Source: Fulvia fulva (taxonomy: Eukaryota; Ascomycota; Dothideomycetes; Mycosphaerellales; Mycosphaerellaceae). Taken from it: DNA of 64,000 nucleotides. The notes beneath the pieces are model-generated. The model made no database searches. It had not been told where the DNA came from and saw only the letters and a list, made by a program, of their open reading frames with translations. Of this stretch, positions 23,500 through 35,165 are shown piece by piece (positions within the stretch are counted from its first letter, which is position 1; each line of letters opens with the position of its first letter). The DNA lies in contig NC_063014.1 in NCBI RefSeq assembly GCF_020509005.1, positions 372,001 to 436,000 on the forward strand, given 5' to 3'. Position numbers and translations under genes: made by a program.

Positions 23500-26309
23500 A
23501 TGTCGGAGCTGACGCTGGTGAACACGTACAAACGCTACAAGGCTGGCACCGAGAAGCTCGTTCGGTGGCTCGTCGAGTCAGCCGACAGCTGCACTGACAC
23601 TAACACGATCAGACGACCATCAAAGAACCGAGTAACGAGAAAGGTACGGACTGTGGATCTTGTCGACTTTGCGGAACGCGTCGTAGCGGCGAAAGATCCA
23701 CTCGTCAATATCCCACTCGAGATCCTGGACATCACAAAAGATGCGATCACGGGGCGCACCTCTTGCGCCGAGTTCTACGCTTCCCTCGCTCTGGGATCCG
23801 ACATTCCATCCAGTCTGGCTGACTCGAATGCTACCCATCAACACTTCCTCAAGGTCCTCATCCAGGTCTTCGCCATCTTGCGTAAGGAACACAAGGCCAG
23901 GCGCCCGAAGAGGAAGAAGAAGATGCCGGAGCTTGCTACCGATACAAACGACTTGGCAAACCTCTACCAGCATCTCGAATTGCAGGAGACAACAGATCTT
24001 CCCGAGGGTGAACAAACCAGCACGAAGCGGCCCGCGAAGAAAGCTAAAGCAGCCCCATCGAAGCAACACACAGATGGCATCAGTCTCGATAATGAGCACG
24101 AGGAGATGATGTTTGCCATCTGGGCGCTTCTGAAAGACCTGGCAGACCTGCGGTCATTGGTACGCGACGTCTTTGCACAGTTCAAATCTGGCGAGGTCAG
24201 CTGGCGTACCACTTGCCAGGCAGCTAGTAATGCTATGCACATGGGTGGTCTGTTGGGCTATGAATTTGGAGACGCTTACCCAGAGGCTGGCAGCTTTGAT
24301 CAGATCATATCGTTACTTGATATGAACTGGGTAGAGGATGTCATACGCTCGTCTCAGACACAAGGCGGAAGCGTCGAAGCCGAGACGCTCCAAGGGGGGA
24401 AAGCCAGTCAAGGCATGACTGACCAAGCGAGACTACTGATTGCCGACGGCTGGCTTGCAATGTCCGACCTGATGCATATGCACTGGGTGTTCGACAATGG
24501 CAAGGACCCTGGAGCTGCCGAAGTACGCAGAACAATTCTCCCATGTTCTGCTGACCTCCATCGACACCCCTTTACATTCACATTGCTCGCCATCGGGGAG
24601 GACCTCGCACGGCTGGAGGCCAGACTCCAGGGGTTCAAGAACCATGCCCATCCGCTCTTGGACAAGTACACGATGTCCCTAGTCTGGACACTCAGATCAG
24701 ACCGCTTGGACATTGGAGTCGTGGCTGCAACTGGCATTTATTGTGACATCTACGATGCGCTCCAAGGCGATCTCGGCTATTCTTTACGAGAAGTTGCACC
24801 GCGACTGACTAGCCGAGCACAAAACACTCTCGCGACCATTAAGGCCTTCTCCAGTGCCGCAGATGACTACATTAAGGCGCACATAGCCCAGGGACTAGAG
24901 GACCTGTTCGAGGAACAAGGCGACATGTTCAAGAGCGAAGACCTGGATGACGGAACTTCTGGGTGGGGGTGCTGGTGCTGGACCGATCGCGAGAATTGTA
25001 AAAAAGCCAAGGTTTTTATACCATTCACGCTTCTGGCCGCCTTGCCGGTCTTGCCAGCTCACATTCTCGATGAGACCTCTCCCAACGTACAAGCTCTCAG
25101 CGGCATGTTTTGTTCCAATTTGCATATTGTCCTTGCAGCGCTATACCTCCATCGAGCAGGGCAACTCTCCGGTGCTCTCACAAAGCGATGGCCAGAGATG
25201 GAAGCAGTGATAGCTGGACAAGACATGCTCGAAAAGCCAATGTTGAGGCCGGGCAACGGGACCGTCATGCTGCTGGCAAAGCAGTACAGTCTTGCGTTGG
25301 GCTTGAGTCTTGGCCAAGTCGCTGGGGCATCTAAGCCGCACCTAACATCAAGAGCGGCTCACAAGTTCTTCCCGCCGATGGAAGCATTCTCTTTGAAGGC
25401 GAAGAGTCACACCAAGACCATGAATACCATCAAGAGGCTGAACTTCGAGCCATACGTGGGATCAGCGTTGCTGTATGATTGCGTCCGTCTCTACGCTTCG
25501 CTAGGGTCAGGCATCAAGGATCAGACTATTGCTCAGCAATGGAAAGACACCAAGCGTCTGTCGCCGATGCAGTTACACGCGGTACTGCAAGAGGTCGCTC
25601 GAGCAGAGGAGCCATACGTTGACTTCAGTTATGTGGCGTTCTCGCTCGACTGTCTATCTTTCCTGGCGCCTGCGACACGTGAGTACATGATCACAGCCGG
25701 GGAGTATGTTCCGAAGAGGCCATTGTTCGAGATCACTCACGACGTTCTGTGGGATGCTGGTCATGCCGAGCTGCGGGTGCAAGGCAAGAAACGCACGAGC
25801 TTGGCGGTCGCCATTCCGGAGCTCAATGACCTAATCGAATGCTTGCAGAGCCAGGTCAGGCATGCAGACTGGAGCACAACGCGACATCAACCTTCAGTGG
25901 CTTCTGCCGCACGTGAGCTCACAGCTGTCCACGATGCGCCGACGTCCAGCGTTCCTCCGGCTTGGAGGATCGACTGGACGAAGCAGAAAAGGCGTACCAC
26001 AGAAAGCTCACTCATTTCCGCGCAGTCTTGGTCTGCATGTTCGACGAAGCTTTGAAGCAAGCGAGATTGGCGGTGGACGATCTAGCAGTGCTCACCCGCG
26101 CTTTGGACCATCTCGTTCGAGACTACGCAGCTCTTGGGCTTGATCTCCGACGTATCATGACCCTTGACCTGGCACCTTACGGCGGCCTTACGCACAATGA
26201 TGGACTACTGAGAGCACAAAGCACAGCAGCCGAAGCACAGAACCAACAGACGATGCTTGACTTGGCTTTCAACCTCGTGCAGGAGGATATCAACGGGAAG
26301 GGGGCATAG
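23500..26309 (+). CDS. DUF6604-domain protein, about 850-905 aa
   Basis: The N-terminal 280 residues match the fungal DUF6604 pattern. There is an opening NTYKRYKAGTEKLVRWLVES, a block about valines and lysines (VDFAERVVAA, ILDITKDAI), and a basic patch KARRPKRKKK. Function is unknown. The first frame is open from 23500 to a stop at 26055, but its last 60 codons look random. Another frame from about 25950 gives a convincing helical tail (LEDRLDEAEKAYHRKLTHF) to a stop at 26307-26309. An intron 25855-25949 (GTCAGG..CCAG, 95 bp) joins the two frames and gives about 904 aa, but its donor is weak, so a small frameshift is the alternative. It converges with the lipase gene downstream. Confidence 0.75.
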
Positions 26310-26577
26310 GATCTTGAGTGGTTCCAAGGGCTTGGAATTTCCGGGCGAAGGGAGTGAACAGGCGTCAACGCAAGGCTTGGAGACAAACACGAACATTACA
26401 CGGATGCTCAACACCAAGATAAAGGACGGAGTCCGTCGTGCCCAGCTTTTACAGCTTAACGACAATGAAGTTTCGACAGCGAGCGGGGTCAGCGAGGCGA
26501 TGAGAACGCTGGAGGAAGCATTCTTGCATATGTGTGCGCGTACTCTAGACAACCTATCATAGAATCACCCATCGGCC

Positions 26578-27978
26578 CTAAGTCGGCACAGTCTGCTTCA
26601 AAGTCCCAATGTCGCTCCTCAAGTTGCTGTCACCCCTGCCAAGCGCCGCCAGCGCATCAATCAACCTCACCAAAATCGGCTCCAAGCTGACACCCAACGC
26701 AATAGGGTTCAGATTCTCATCCAAACTCGTCGATCTCGTGCACCCACTCGTCGCCACCTTCCCATCAAACGCACTCTGCACAAACTGGTAAGCCCCAACG
26801 AAACCCAGAATCTCAGTGGTGAGATGACCACCGTTTGCATAAGTGACAAAATCCACGGCAGCACCATTGCTGCACCAGGTGTCAACCAAAGTCGTAGCAT
26901 TAGCGTAGGAAATAATCTCATCTTCCGAGGCATGGAAAACATAGAGCGGCACTACCGGCGTTTCGTCCTTTGCCGTTCCCATCGTCTGCTGTGACAGAAT
27001 CGATGCAATGGTGGGCTCGTAGTAGAGCTGATCCCCAAGCGTCTGGAAGTCTGTGCTCAGCACCGACATCTCGGGGAAACTGAGCAGGTCCGCGGGTGCA
27101 CAGTTCTCATTGGCGAAGTCGAGCTTCGACTGGCCATACGGTGTAACGATGGAGTCTATCACCGGCTGTAGCGATGCCGCATATGCGTTCGGCTTACTAA
27201 GACCGTCGATTGCAGTTGGGAGGAACCCGCTGAAAGCCGTGTTGTCAATGTAAAGGGCTGTGCCGGTGAGGTTCGCGACTGTGCCGCCGAGGGCCCAACC
27301 CTTGATGTTCAGCTCGGGAGCGTAGGACGATTGGAACTGAGCGCCCCAGCCGGTGGCGATGGAGCCTCCCGAGTAGCCGTAGCCGACGATGGAAGGAGTT
27401 GTAGTGGTGAAGCCGAGATCCTTGAAAGCTGTTACGGCACGCATGCTGTCGAGAGTGGCCACGCCAGCCAGGCGGCCTGCGCCGAATGCGGCATCGGAAC
27501 CTTCGTAGTCGGGGGAAGAGACGATTAAGCCGGAGAGGAGGAAACCTTCGAGCAGGAGGAGTTCAATGGAGGAGATAAGGTCTTCCTGGGCGACGCCGAG
27601 CTGGTAGTTGTAGCTTGGGTTGCAGATGGTGGCGCTGGAGTCGTATGCAGTGTGGAAAGAGACGAAGCGGTCCTTCTTTGCTCCCAGAGGCTTGAATACG
27701 GTGGTAACTGCGGCGTATGCGGTGCCGTTGATGGATGTGGTGCGGTAGAGGAGCTGGTAGGTCTGAACGCCTGTTGGGACCAGGCCTAGGAAGGAAGAGA
27801 TGACTGTGCGAGTCTTCAGGATTGTTCCCGGTGCTTGAGCTTCGAAGCCGGCTGGAGGCTGGTAGAAGGGATCATTGCCTGGGGCAATAGCTCGCTTAAC
27901 CGGTTGTGCGATTGCGGCAGTGTGAGCGAAGGGGATGAGTGCTAGCAGGCACACGCTTCGAAGCCAGTGGAACAACAT
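26578..27978 (-). CDS. Secreted lipase, LIP family (PF03583 type), 466 aa
   Basis: An intronless gene. It begins with a signal peptide (MLFHWLRSVCLLALIPFAHTA). The body is an alpha/beta-hydrolase of the fungal secretory lipase family, which hydrolyses triacylglycerols outside the cell. The nucleophile elbow is GYGYSGGS with Ser at about residue 203. The acid is the Asp of HASEDE (about 353) and the base is the His of YANGGHLTTE (about 385). Length fits the family, which runs 440-480 aa. It is convergent with the DUF6604 gene and 270 bp from its end. Family assignment is firm; substrate is inferred. Confidence 0.88.
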   Translation of the reverse strand: MLFHWLRSVCLLALIPFAHTAAIAQPVKRAIAPGNDPFYQPPAGFEAQAPGTILKTRTVISSFLGLVPTGVQTYQLLYRTTSINGTAYAAVTTVFKPLGAKKDRFVSFHTAYDSSATICNPSYNYQLGVAQEDLISSIELLLLEGFLLSGLIVSSPDYEGSDAAFGAGRLAGVATLDSMRAVTAFKDLGFTTTTPSIVGYGYSGGSIATGWGAQFQSSYAPELNIKGWALGGTVANLTGTALYIDNTAFSGFLPTAIDGLSKPNAYAASLQPVIDSIVTPYGQSKLDFANENCAPADLLSFPEMSVLSTDFQTLGDQLYYEPTIASILSQQTMGTAKDETPVVPLYVFHASEDEIISYANATTLVDTWCSNGAAVDFVTYANGGHLTTEILGFVGAYQFVQSAFDGKVATSGCTRSTSLDENLNPIALGVSLEPILVRLIDALAALGRGDSNLRSDIGTLKQTVPT

Positions 27979-28639
27979 CTTGAGCTGCGAAGCACCGCAG
28001 AGAGATTACTGACAGCAAATACTCTGTAGGAGTCTTTACACTGCCACCTCAAGACACCACACATCTCCTCACCACAACGGGCCATCGTGCGATTTATATG
28101 ACTCCCCTCACGCTCTTGTCCCAGCAGGTGAAGTCGCCCGACACTTGAGCAGTGAGACCAAAGTAGCACATCGTCCGCGCGGAGCAACTGTTGCCCATCT
28201 CCCGCTTCGTATGAGGTCGCATGCACTTTTGATTGATCGTGTGGTAGCACGAGGAACGAACGGCTACCCCTCTCCGCAAATCAGAGCCTCAGACGCTGAC
28301 GCTCGCCGAGGCTGATGAAGACAAGCTCTCGACGGAAGGGTGATCTGCAATTCGCTACAACATACGAAAGCGCTAGGCTCGGCACGTTGCAGATCTGAGC
28401 TGGAGCTTTTACTGAGCTTGAAAATGCTTGGCAAACTTACTGCGGAGAGCAGGTAGAGTTCGAATTGGTCTCAGGCGGATTGGGAATGCATCGATCCGTG
28501 AGTGAGGACATTGCAGTACACTGCTGGTCGACACGGCCGTTACGCCACTCCGTAATTGAGTGAATACATAACGACAGGCCTGGCTCAGACAATCTCTCTC
28601 TTTTCCTGCTCCTGTCGTTCATGCTGTAGCTGACTAGCC
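27979..28639. other. Intergenic, upstream of the lipase gene
   Basis: This contains the lipase promoter. No RNA gene or conserved ORF is recognised. The last 60 bases next to the repeat at 28640 read on the minus strand as a charged tail QLQHERQEQEKREIV followed by a stop. That may be the cut-off C-terminus of the MFS gene on the other side of the repeat. Confidence 0.5.
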
Positions 28640-28989
28640 AAAATGTGCTGTTGGCGGTTGTGAACCTCCAAAGGTAAGCGTAGCGGAGTGGAGCTCTCTA
28701 CCAACCCTTCTAGACTGCAAAGTAGCGTGCGATCCACGCTACCGCTACCCGACGTACAGTGCTTATTATACGACGACATAGGCGTTAGCGACGAGTATAT
28801 GTTTGCGAGTTCGCCAACAGGCACGGTGCGGTAGGTCACGTGACCCCAAAACTTGAAAGTTGACCAATCAGAGCGGGCGCCAAGGCTAGTTGAGGGCTGG
28901 TATAGAGCTTCACTCCCTCGCTGACGCCTCACCTACGTACTCGCAAGCTCGTACTCCGGTGTGACTAGCGCTCGGTCGCTACGCTTAAT
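28640..28989 (+). repeat. Dispersed 350-bp repeat, copy 1
   Basis: This is nearly identical to 50201-50571 over its first 260 bp and diverges by small indels near its right end. It starts aaaatgtgctgttggcgg and ends acgcttaat in both copies. Inside is a perfect 7-bp stem, gtagcgt / acgctac, around a 7-base loop, and tagcggagtgg resembles a tRNA A box. No terminal inverted repeats or clear target duplication are seen. It could be a solo LTR (TGTTGG..) or a SINE. Confidence 0.8.
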
Positions 28990-30791
28990 AATAGCAGAAT
29001 GGTCGAGCTTCTTGGCCGGGAACTTGTGGAAGGGGTAAGCAAAGACTAGTGTCCCTACACATAGCATGCCCATTCAAGCGGTGGTTGTACTAGATCGAGT
29101 TAGCTCCCCATGACCACTACCACATATCACCTGACTTACCCAAACCCGATCAAATACTTGGGTGAATCATGGCTAGGCCATAAGAAGGAACCATATATCG
29201 AAGAGCCATTGCCAATGGCATTGATCAAGGCAATAGCAATCGCGCGCTTTTCAGCTGGATGGCCAAGGACGTGTGAGATCCAGGTCTTGACAAGTGGGGA
29301 GCACCCGTAGACCGTGCCGAAGGCGAAGATGGCCAACGCATATCGCGTCATACCATCACTGCAAGCAGTGGTAGCAATAAAGAAGATGAAGCCAAAGCCT
29401 GACAGTCCAGCCAAGTCGAGTGGGATGTTCTTGATGCGATCGGCGAGGAAGCAGCTTGAAAGAATGCAGATCACTGCGAAGGCGTAGCTCGGGATTGTAT
29501 GATCTGTGCTCACATTAGTGAAGTCACGCCATAGGATGAAGTTGAGCTTACATTGAGCGGTATTACCCTCCCAACCGAATGTCTTCACTAGGGACGGCAC
29601 GAAGTACTGCATCGTCTGGGAACCAGTCCCGAGCACGAACAAGAGACATAAGCACCATGTTCGCCAGTCAGCGCAGGTCATCTTGAACGCTTGCCATTCG
29701 CCAATCCGTTCATGAGCTCCTTGTGTGAGGCCAATGCCTTCTATTGCAAGGCGATTGCATGCCAAGACGCGCTCTTCTTCGGTCAGGAACTTGCTTTTGG
29801 TCGATGTTGGGAAGTCCGGAAGGATGAAGAAGACCACGACAGCCGCAAGTACTGATGCGAGGCCTTCGAGGATCTGCGAAGATGGTCAGCAACTTGGCTG
29901 CAAAGACGAGAGATAGCACTGACGAACAGCCAACGCCAGCCACGAATGCCGGCTGCGCCGTCCATGTAGTCTGTAATGACGCCAGCAAGCAGACCAGACA
30001 ATGCCCCGGCAACGGCCACGGAGGTATATAACCACGCGAAGCGCGATGTGAGCTCGTACTTCTTGTACCACGACGACAGGTAGAACGTGCATCCTGGAGC
30101 GAACCCGGCCTCAAAGATACCGAGAAGGAATCTCATAGCTACTAAGTGCTTGTGGTTCTGTGCTGCACCTATACAGGTCTTGTACAAAGTATTAGCCAAG
30201 GTTCCGGCGGTGTATCGTGTGCGACGTACTGCGACGATGCCCCACAGGACACCCAATAGTAGTAGATAGTACGAGGGTTTGACTCGATTCAGGATCATGT
30301 TATCTTCATCTTTGTGTGAGCGGCTGTGTAATCACAGGCTGTAGTGTATTGCACTCACGGTACTTCGTAGACCAGATACGAGACGAAGAAGACGAGCACG
30401 ATAACCGAGTACTGCGTAGAGGTCAATGCGGAGTCGTCTTCCAGCCCGCCAATCTTCGCATGCCTGGATGCTGTTAGCGAGTGTTCGCTGGTATCAGCAC
30501 AAGGAGCTCACCCAATGTTTGATCGGTCGACATTGCTTAGCAAGTACATCGTCCAGCACGTAGGCTTTGGCTTGTGTCAGTACCTCTAGTAGCAAGAAGA
30601 CAACTTATACATACCACGAGACGCCAGTCGAGCTTGCGGACTAGTGCCTTCTCTTCTGGGCTACCGGGCATATAGGCTGCTGCAAGCTGTTGCGCATGCT
30701 CAATATCGACTTGCACCTTTTCGTTGTGGGTGTCCAGGGAGGATCCGGTCTCCAAGACCTGCTCGATGTGTCCTTCGGCTTTCTTGTCCAT
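28990..30791 (-). pseudogene. DAL5-type MFS transporter (allantoate permease family), damaged
   Basis: This is a plasma-membrane anion:cation symporter of the MFS, with about 12 membrane segments. Exons on the minus strand are 30615-30791, 30512-30570, 30359-30463, 30230-30303, 29924-30178, 29552-29873, 29140-29503, and a last exon from 29089. Typical motifs are NVDRSNIGHAKIGG, RFLLGIFEAGFAPGC, GWRWLF and NAIGNGSSIYGSFLWPS. Three breaks are seen. At the exon 3/4 join (30303) two bases seem missing, giving a stop. The last exon has TGA at 29074-29076, followed by good tail sequence (LVFAYPFHKFP). The 350-bp repeat then cuts the tail at 28989. It is divergent from the PdxA-like gene, which suggests it imported that enzyme's substrate. 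Confidence 0.75.
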
Positions 30792-31431
30792 GACTTCCAC
30801 CGTGGCGTGCTGTTGGTTGTGGGGTTGGTAAAGTTATTCGAAAAGTGATGCGGCGGGCACTGGGCAGGGCCACTATAGTCTTATGTGGATCGACCTCATG
30901 TTGGTATTGGTTGCTACACCGCAGGCACCGGCAATACACCGTGGCACCGCACGAGTGCACACAGGCCACCGATCCAAGCTCTGCGCGATGCACTACATCT
31001 CTCTATGCTGGGCAACGCGAAGCATTGTACCCCATGGGCAATACATGACTTCCCCGCGTTCGAGGTGGAGCTGTGTGTGCCACCTGCTGCCGAACTAGAA
31101 TATGGATCCTGTCTAATATCGGGTTGATCGGCATATGACCGTAGCAGTCCGACGGCTGAAAGGCCGTGGCACCCTTGATCTCGCCCATCACCCCGGTAGA
31201 CAATAGCGATCGGAAGCTGCACGGGTTACGGTAAGAAACCGTTTGGCGAAATCGCTTCTGCCTATAAGCACATCGGCAAGCCACTTGGAACTATCTTTTG
31301 TCGAGCAAGAGATCTATCATCGCCGCCACGCCTGCTTGCTTACGGCTTATCCTAGAAAACGACCTCTCCGCCCTCTACTGCAACACTTTGAAAGCCATAA
31401 TCAGATGGCGATACTTCAGCGCCGACTGGCC
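30792..31431. promoter_or_regulatory. Divergent promoter region between the MFS and PdxA-like genes
   Basis: 640 bp separate the two start codons, which point away from each other. A shared control region, probably for the nearby Zn2Cys6 protein, is likely. No confident regulator site can be named from sequence alone. Confidence 0.4.
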
Positions 31432-32635
31432 ATGCGTCCAAGGATTGCAGTGACTCTGGGCGACCCAGCAGGTGTGGTGAGTTCAGGTGAAGACATGTAG
31501 CAGAACGATGGCTGACACACAGCTCTTGCTTGCAGGGTCCGGAACTCGTGGCGAAGCTGCTCAGAGATCGAACGAACCTGACCAAAGCTAATATAGTGGT
31601 ACTGGCGGATCGTTCTGAAGTGGGGCTTGCTTCGAAACAGGCCGGTGATACTGTTGTGCCTATTTCAGAAACCGCCAGCCAGGCCGGAGTACAGATCTTG
31701 GACGATAACAGTGCTCCAACAACCTCGATCCCGTTGCAGCAAGCGACCGAAGCAGGCGGTGAGCGATGCATACGCCAGCTAAAGCGGGCGCTGGACTTAT
31801 GGAGAGCCGGGGAGATAGATGGTGTTGGTTTCGCGCCTCTCAACAAAACGTCTCTCAAGAAAGCCGGGATGACCGAAGAAGATGAGCTGAGGTGGTTTGC
31901 AAAGCAGCTTGGTTATACCGATACCACGAGCGAGATCAACATCGCTGGACCGCTCTGGACTGCTCGCGTCACGAGCCATGTAGGCATCGAAGAGGTGGCA
32001 ACGATGGTGACGCAAGAATCTTCGCTGAAGGCAATCGAGCTGCTGCACAGATTAAGGTGATTGAGAAGTCCTGTCCTGATCAGCTCACGTTCACTGACAT
32101 AACACGCTGTAGATGGGAGTCGGGAATCGAACACCCTCGCCTTGCAGTCTGCGCGCTGAATCCTCACAACGGCGAGAATGGCAACTTTGGCAGGCAAGAG
32201 ATTGATGCCATTGCGCCAGCAGTGCAAGAAGCCCAGTCAAAAGGAATCGATGTCAAGGGACCATTTCCCTGCGACACAATCTTTTTGAAGCGAGCCGACT
32301 TTGACGGCATCGTGACCAAGTATCACGACCAAGGTCAGATTGCCTTGGAGCTGCTGTCCTTTGAAGGTGGGGTCACAGTCCAGGGTGGTCTTCCCATCAT
32401 CATCTCGACGCCGGCTCATGGTACTGCGTTCGACATTGTGGGAAAGAATGTGGCTAGTGTGGTCAGCATGCAGAAGGCTTTCGATGTGGCGGTGACGATG
32501 GCGTCAAGACGCCTGGCGAAGCAGGACCAGCCCGACACAGGTGTGTCATATGCTGCTTCGTTATCGGCGAAGGCATTGGATCTGGAGAAGAGCTTGCCAC
32601 ATGTGTCCGCTGTGGAAGTCGCTTCTTGTTGTTGA
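31432..32635 (+). CDS. PdxA-like 4-phosphate dehydrogenase (PdxA2 type), 362 aa
   Basis: Exons are 31432-31476, 31536-32056 and 32113-32635, with introns of 59 and 56 bp. The start matches the family: RIAVTLGDPAG then, across the first splice, GPELVAK. Other family signatures are FAPLNKTSLKKAG, TSHVG (metal His), AVCALNPHNGE, YHDQGQIALE and STPAHGTAFDIVGK with two metal-binding His. The fold is an NAD-dependent, metal-dependent oxidative decarboxylase acting on a 4-phosphorylated hydroxy acid. Fungi make vitamin B6 by the PDX1/PDX2 route, so this paralog more likely works in catabolism, like bacterial PdxA2 in D-threonate or D-erythronate use. Neighbours (transporter, Zn2Cys6 regulator) support that. 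An in-frame ATG at 31405 is an alternative start. Confidence 0.88.
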
Positions 32636-33100
32636 CGTGCTTAAGGATAGCCTAAAGGAATGAGACGAAATAGATCATCCCAATGTCATCAGGTGACGGG
32701 ACGACTATTGTTGGAGGTTGATGATCGGTGTTGGTGTTGTTGATAGAAGGAAGACGCGTCTTTATGGGCGTGTCAAATGTGAACTGGAAAGACCCGGCGA
32801 AACGCCACAGTCTGTGCTCAACCTTAAAACCATCTCACGCACTTCTTCGACCAAACTTCTTTCTTCCTCCAACTGCTATACATCGACAAGTCACAGACCT
32901 TTATGTGAAGCTTGGCCTGCAGATGTCTCCCGTGCTGTGTATACGAGGGTGCATGGCAGCCATGTCACCTGCAACGGCAAAATACCGAACCCCTCTTTCA
33001 ACCCGGCCATGGCCAAGGCCGGCGTGGAACCCCGACTGCCATCGGTCTTCTCCCTTGTCATCCCTCTATCATCGATCTCTGGGTAAGCACGACACTCACT
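32636..33100. other. Intergenic, PdxA-like gene to regulator
   Basis: Holds the 3' end of the PdxA-like transcript and the regulator promoter. Open frames that run into it are upstream extensions of the regulator frame with no recognisable content. Confidence 0.5.
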
Positions 33101-35165
33101 ATGGCTGACTACAGCATCAATACCCATACGGCATCGCAGACCGAAGACGACACGCCACGCAAGCGACAGAAGCTAGCAATCGCAGCACATGATTCCAGCA
33201 ACGGCAAGACTGCACGCCACAGCAAGTCATGTTCCAACTGTCGCCGGCTCAAGGTCAAATGCGAGGCCGCTGACCAGGCTCACGAATGCTCACGCTGCGC
33301 CAGACTAGGTCTGTCGTGTCTCCGCGAAAAGAAGTCATGGATCCACGGCGAAGCGGAGACCGTCCCGATGCAGCTAACAATCATCAAGCTCGGAAGAGCT
33401 CTTGAAGACGTGCTTGAGAAGCCGAACATGCCAGCACTGGATTTGTACGCTTCGCCTTCGATCGTGCGGCCTAGAGCGCCTCCGAGAGCCACTCGACCTA
33501 ACTCGCAAGAGCCGACCGAACGCAAAGAGCGCTCTGTATCTCCAGACCCGATGAGCAGTCTTATTGAAGCTACGCAGCTCAACGGAATGCGAAGTCAGCT
33601 TCGTTCTGTAAAGCTCCGGCGCAAAGGAGGCATGCGGCGTAGAGACCATGATTTGATCTGAAAATTTGCTGACCATGACCGCTGCTGACCATCTCCTGTC
33701 AGTGTTTCAACAGAAGCAGTCACAGTATCTCATATCTGCAACTATCTCGCCGCAGGCCACTGTGGAGTCGTTGAGAGCGTCCTCAACTGTACTGTTCACA
33801 GCAGTGATGCTGGTCGCAGCCTTACTCGTACCTGGCAAGGAAGCACTGCACGAGACTTGTCACGGCAATTTCATGGGCTTGGTCTCTTCGGTGATGTTCG
33901 ATCGTGTCCATACTCTTGATGACATCCGCGGACTTTGCATCGCGGCTCTCTGGGAACCTTGCCTGAGCTGGAAGCTTTCGGGGTTGTGCATACGCATGGC
34001 AACAGAACTAAACCTTCATCATGCCTTCCACTCAGCTTTCCATGAGATCTCAATGAGCCAAGAGGATCGAAAGGAGCAGCTGGAACGTGCCCGACTATGG
34101 TATCTACTCTATGTTCTGGACCATCGAAGCAGCATCGCATATGGACGACCGCCCGTGATGTCGGAGCTCAGACCCATCAAGGAATTTGAGATGCTTCTCA
34201 CCTCAGATCTTTGCACCAACTCAGATAGAGCTCTGATCGCTGAGTTGACAGGCCTCGTGGCTCTCAGCAGAGCCTTCGATACGTTCGGCCTTGAGCCCAG
34301 GCGTGCTATGACGGGAGACGAAGCCGCTGTACTCGATCATTCGAGGTTTGCAGACAACATACAGACCTGGAGAGACAGGTGGAATGGTCTGAGGGCGATG
34401 GACCAGTCAAACGCTACATTGCACCTACTGCGAAGTGTAGAGTTACAGTACCACTTCAGCAATCTCGTACTAAACTCTCTCGTTCTACGCGGACGATCTT
34501 TGCAGGAGATCAACGCTCTCCCAGCGAGTCTGCGCCCTTTGGCGCTCAAAGCAGTCGAAGCGGCGCACATGGTCCTTCAACATTTTCTGGACAATCCCAC
34601 GTATGCCGATGAGATCGCGGGCATGCCTCTGTACTTGCATTCCATCATCCCTTTCTCGGTGGTCTTCCTGATGAAGCTGGCACGACGATGGAATGCGATC
34701 GGAATCACCATCGATGCTCCTCAACGAACGTTTCATCTCATCGAGCGTGTCATTCGTCTGTTGCAGAACTGTCAAGTGGGCTCAGACCACATGATCTACT
34801 CTATGGCAAAAGGCTTTGATAGGATGTTCAGGCGTGTCAAATGTAGTGACGACGTCGGCACCTCCTCGACACAATAACAGAGGATCAACCTGCAAGACAG
34901 TGTGCTCACTGCTCCGAGCGACTCACATACATCGAACCCTCGCCGCAATGAGACTGTAGTTGAAGGCGCTCCAGACAACAGACTAGTAGAGGAGTCGATG
35001 CTGCCTCCCGGGACAGCCGGCGGTGTTGTTACTGACTTCACGTTCGAATGGGGTCTGCAAGACGAGGAGTTGTGGTCGCTGGGAATGGGTTTCGACCTCT
35101 TGGAGCCTTTGGGTTCGGGCATGCATGCTACCGAGTTTGTGTCCGGGGGTATTGTCTGGACGTGA
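33101..35165 (+). CDS. Zn2Cys6 transcription factor with fungal-specific domain
   Basis: This is a nuclear DNA-binding regulator, probably of the adjacent MFS/PdxA genes. The start ATGGCTGACTAC is followed by a basic region and the binuclear zinc cluster at about residues 44-72 (C-x2-C-x6-C-x8-C-x2-C-x6-C, CSNCRRLKVKCEA onward). The regulatory domain resumes in another frame at 33666 (LTMTAADHLLSVFQQ) and runs to 34877. The family pattern DLI..LL...A..L crosses the frame change at about 33656, which points to loss of a CT dinucleotide. Intron 33639-33702 would also restore frame but removes that motif. A TAA at 34875-34877 is skipped by a possible in-frame intron 34843-34896, extending the tail (EELWSLGMGFDLLEPLG) to 35165. 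Confidence 0.75.

Noticed and set aside
28585..28932. Minus-strand ORF shared by both copies of the 350-bp repeat
   Set aside because: It is open in both only because the copies are nearly identical; no protein features.
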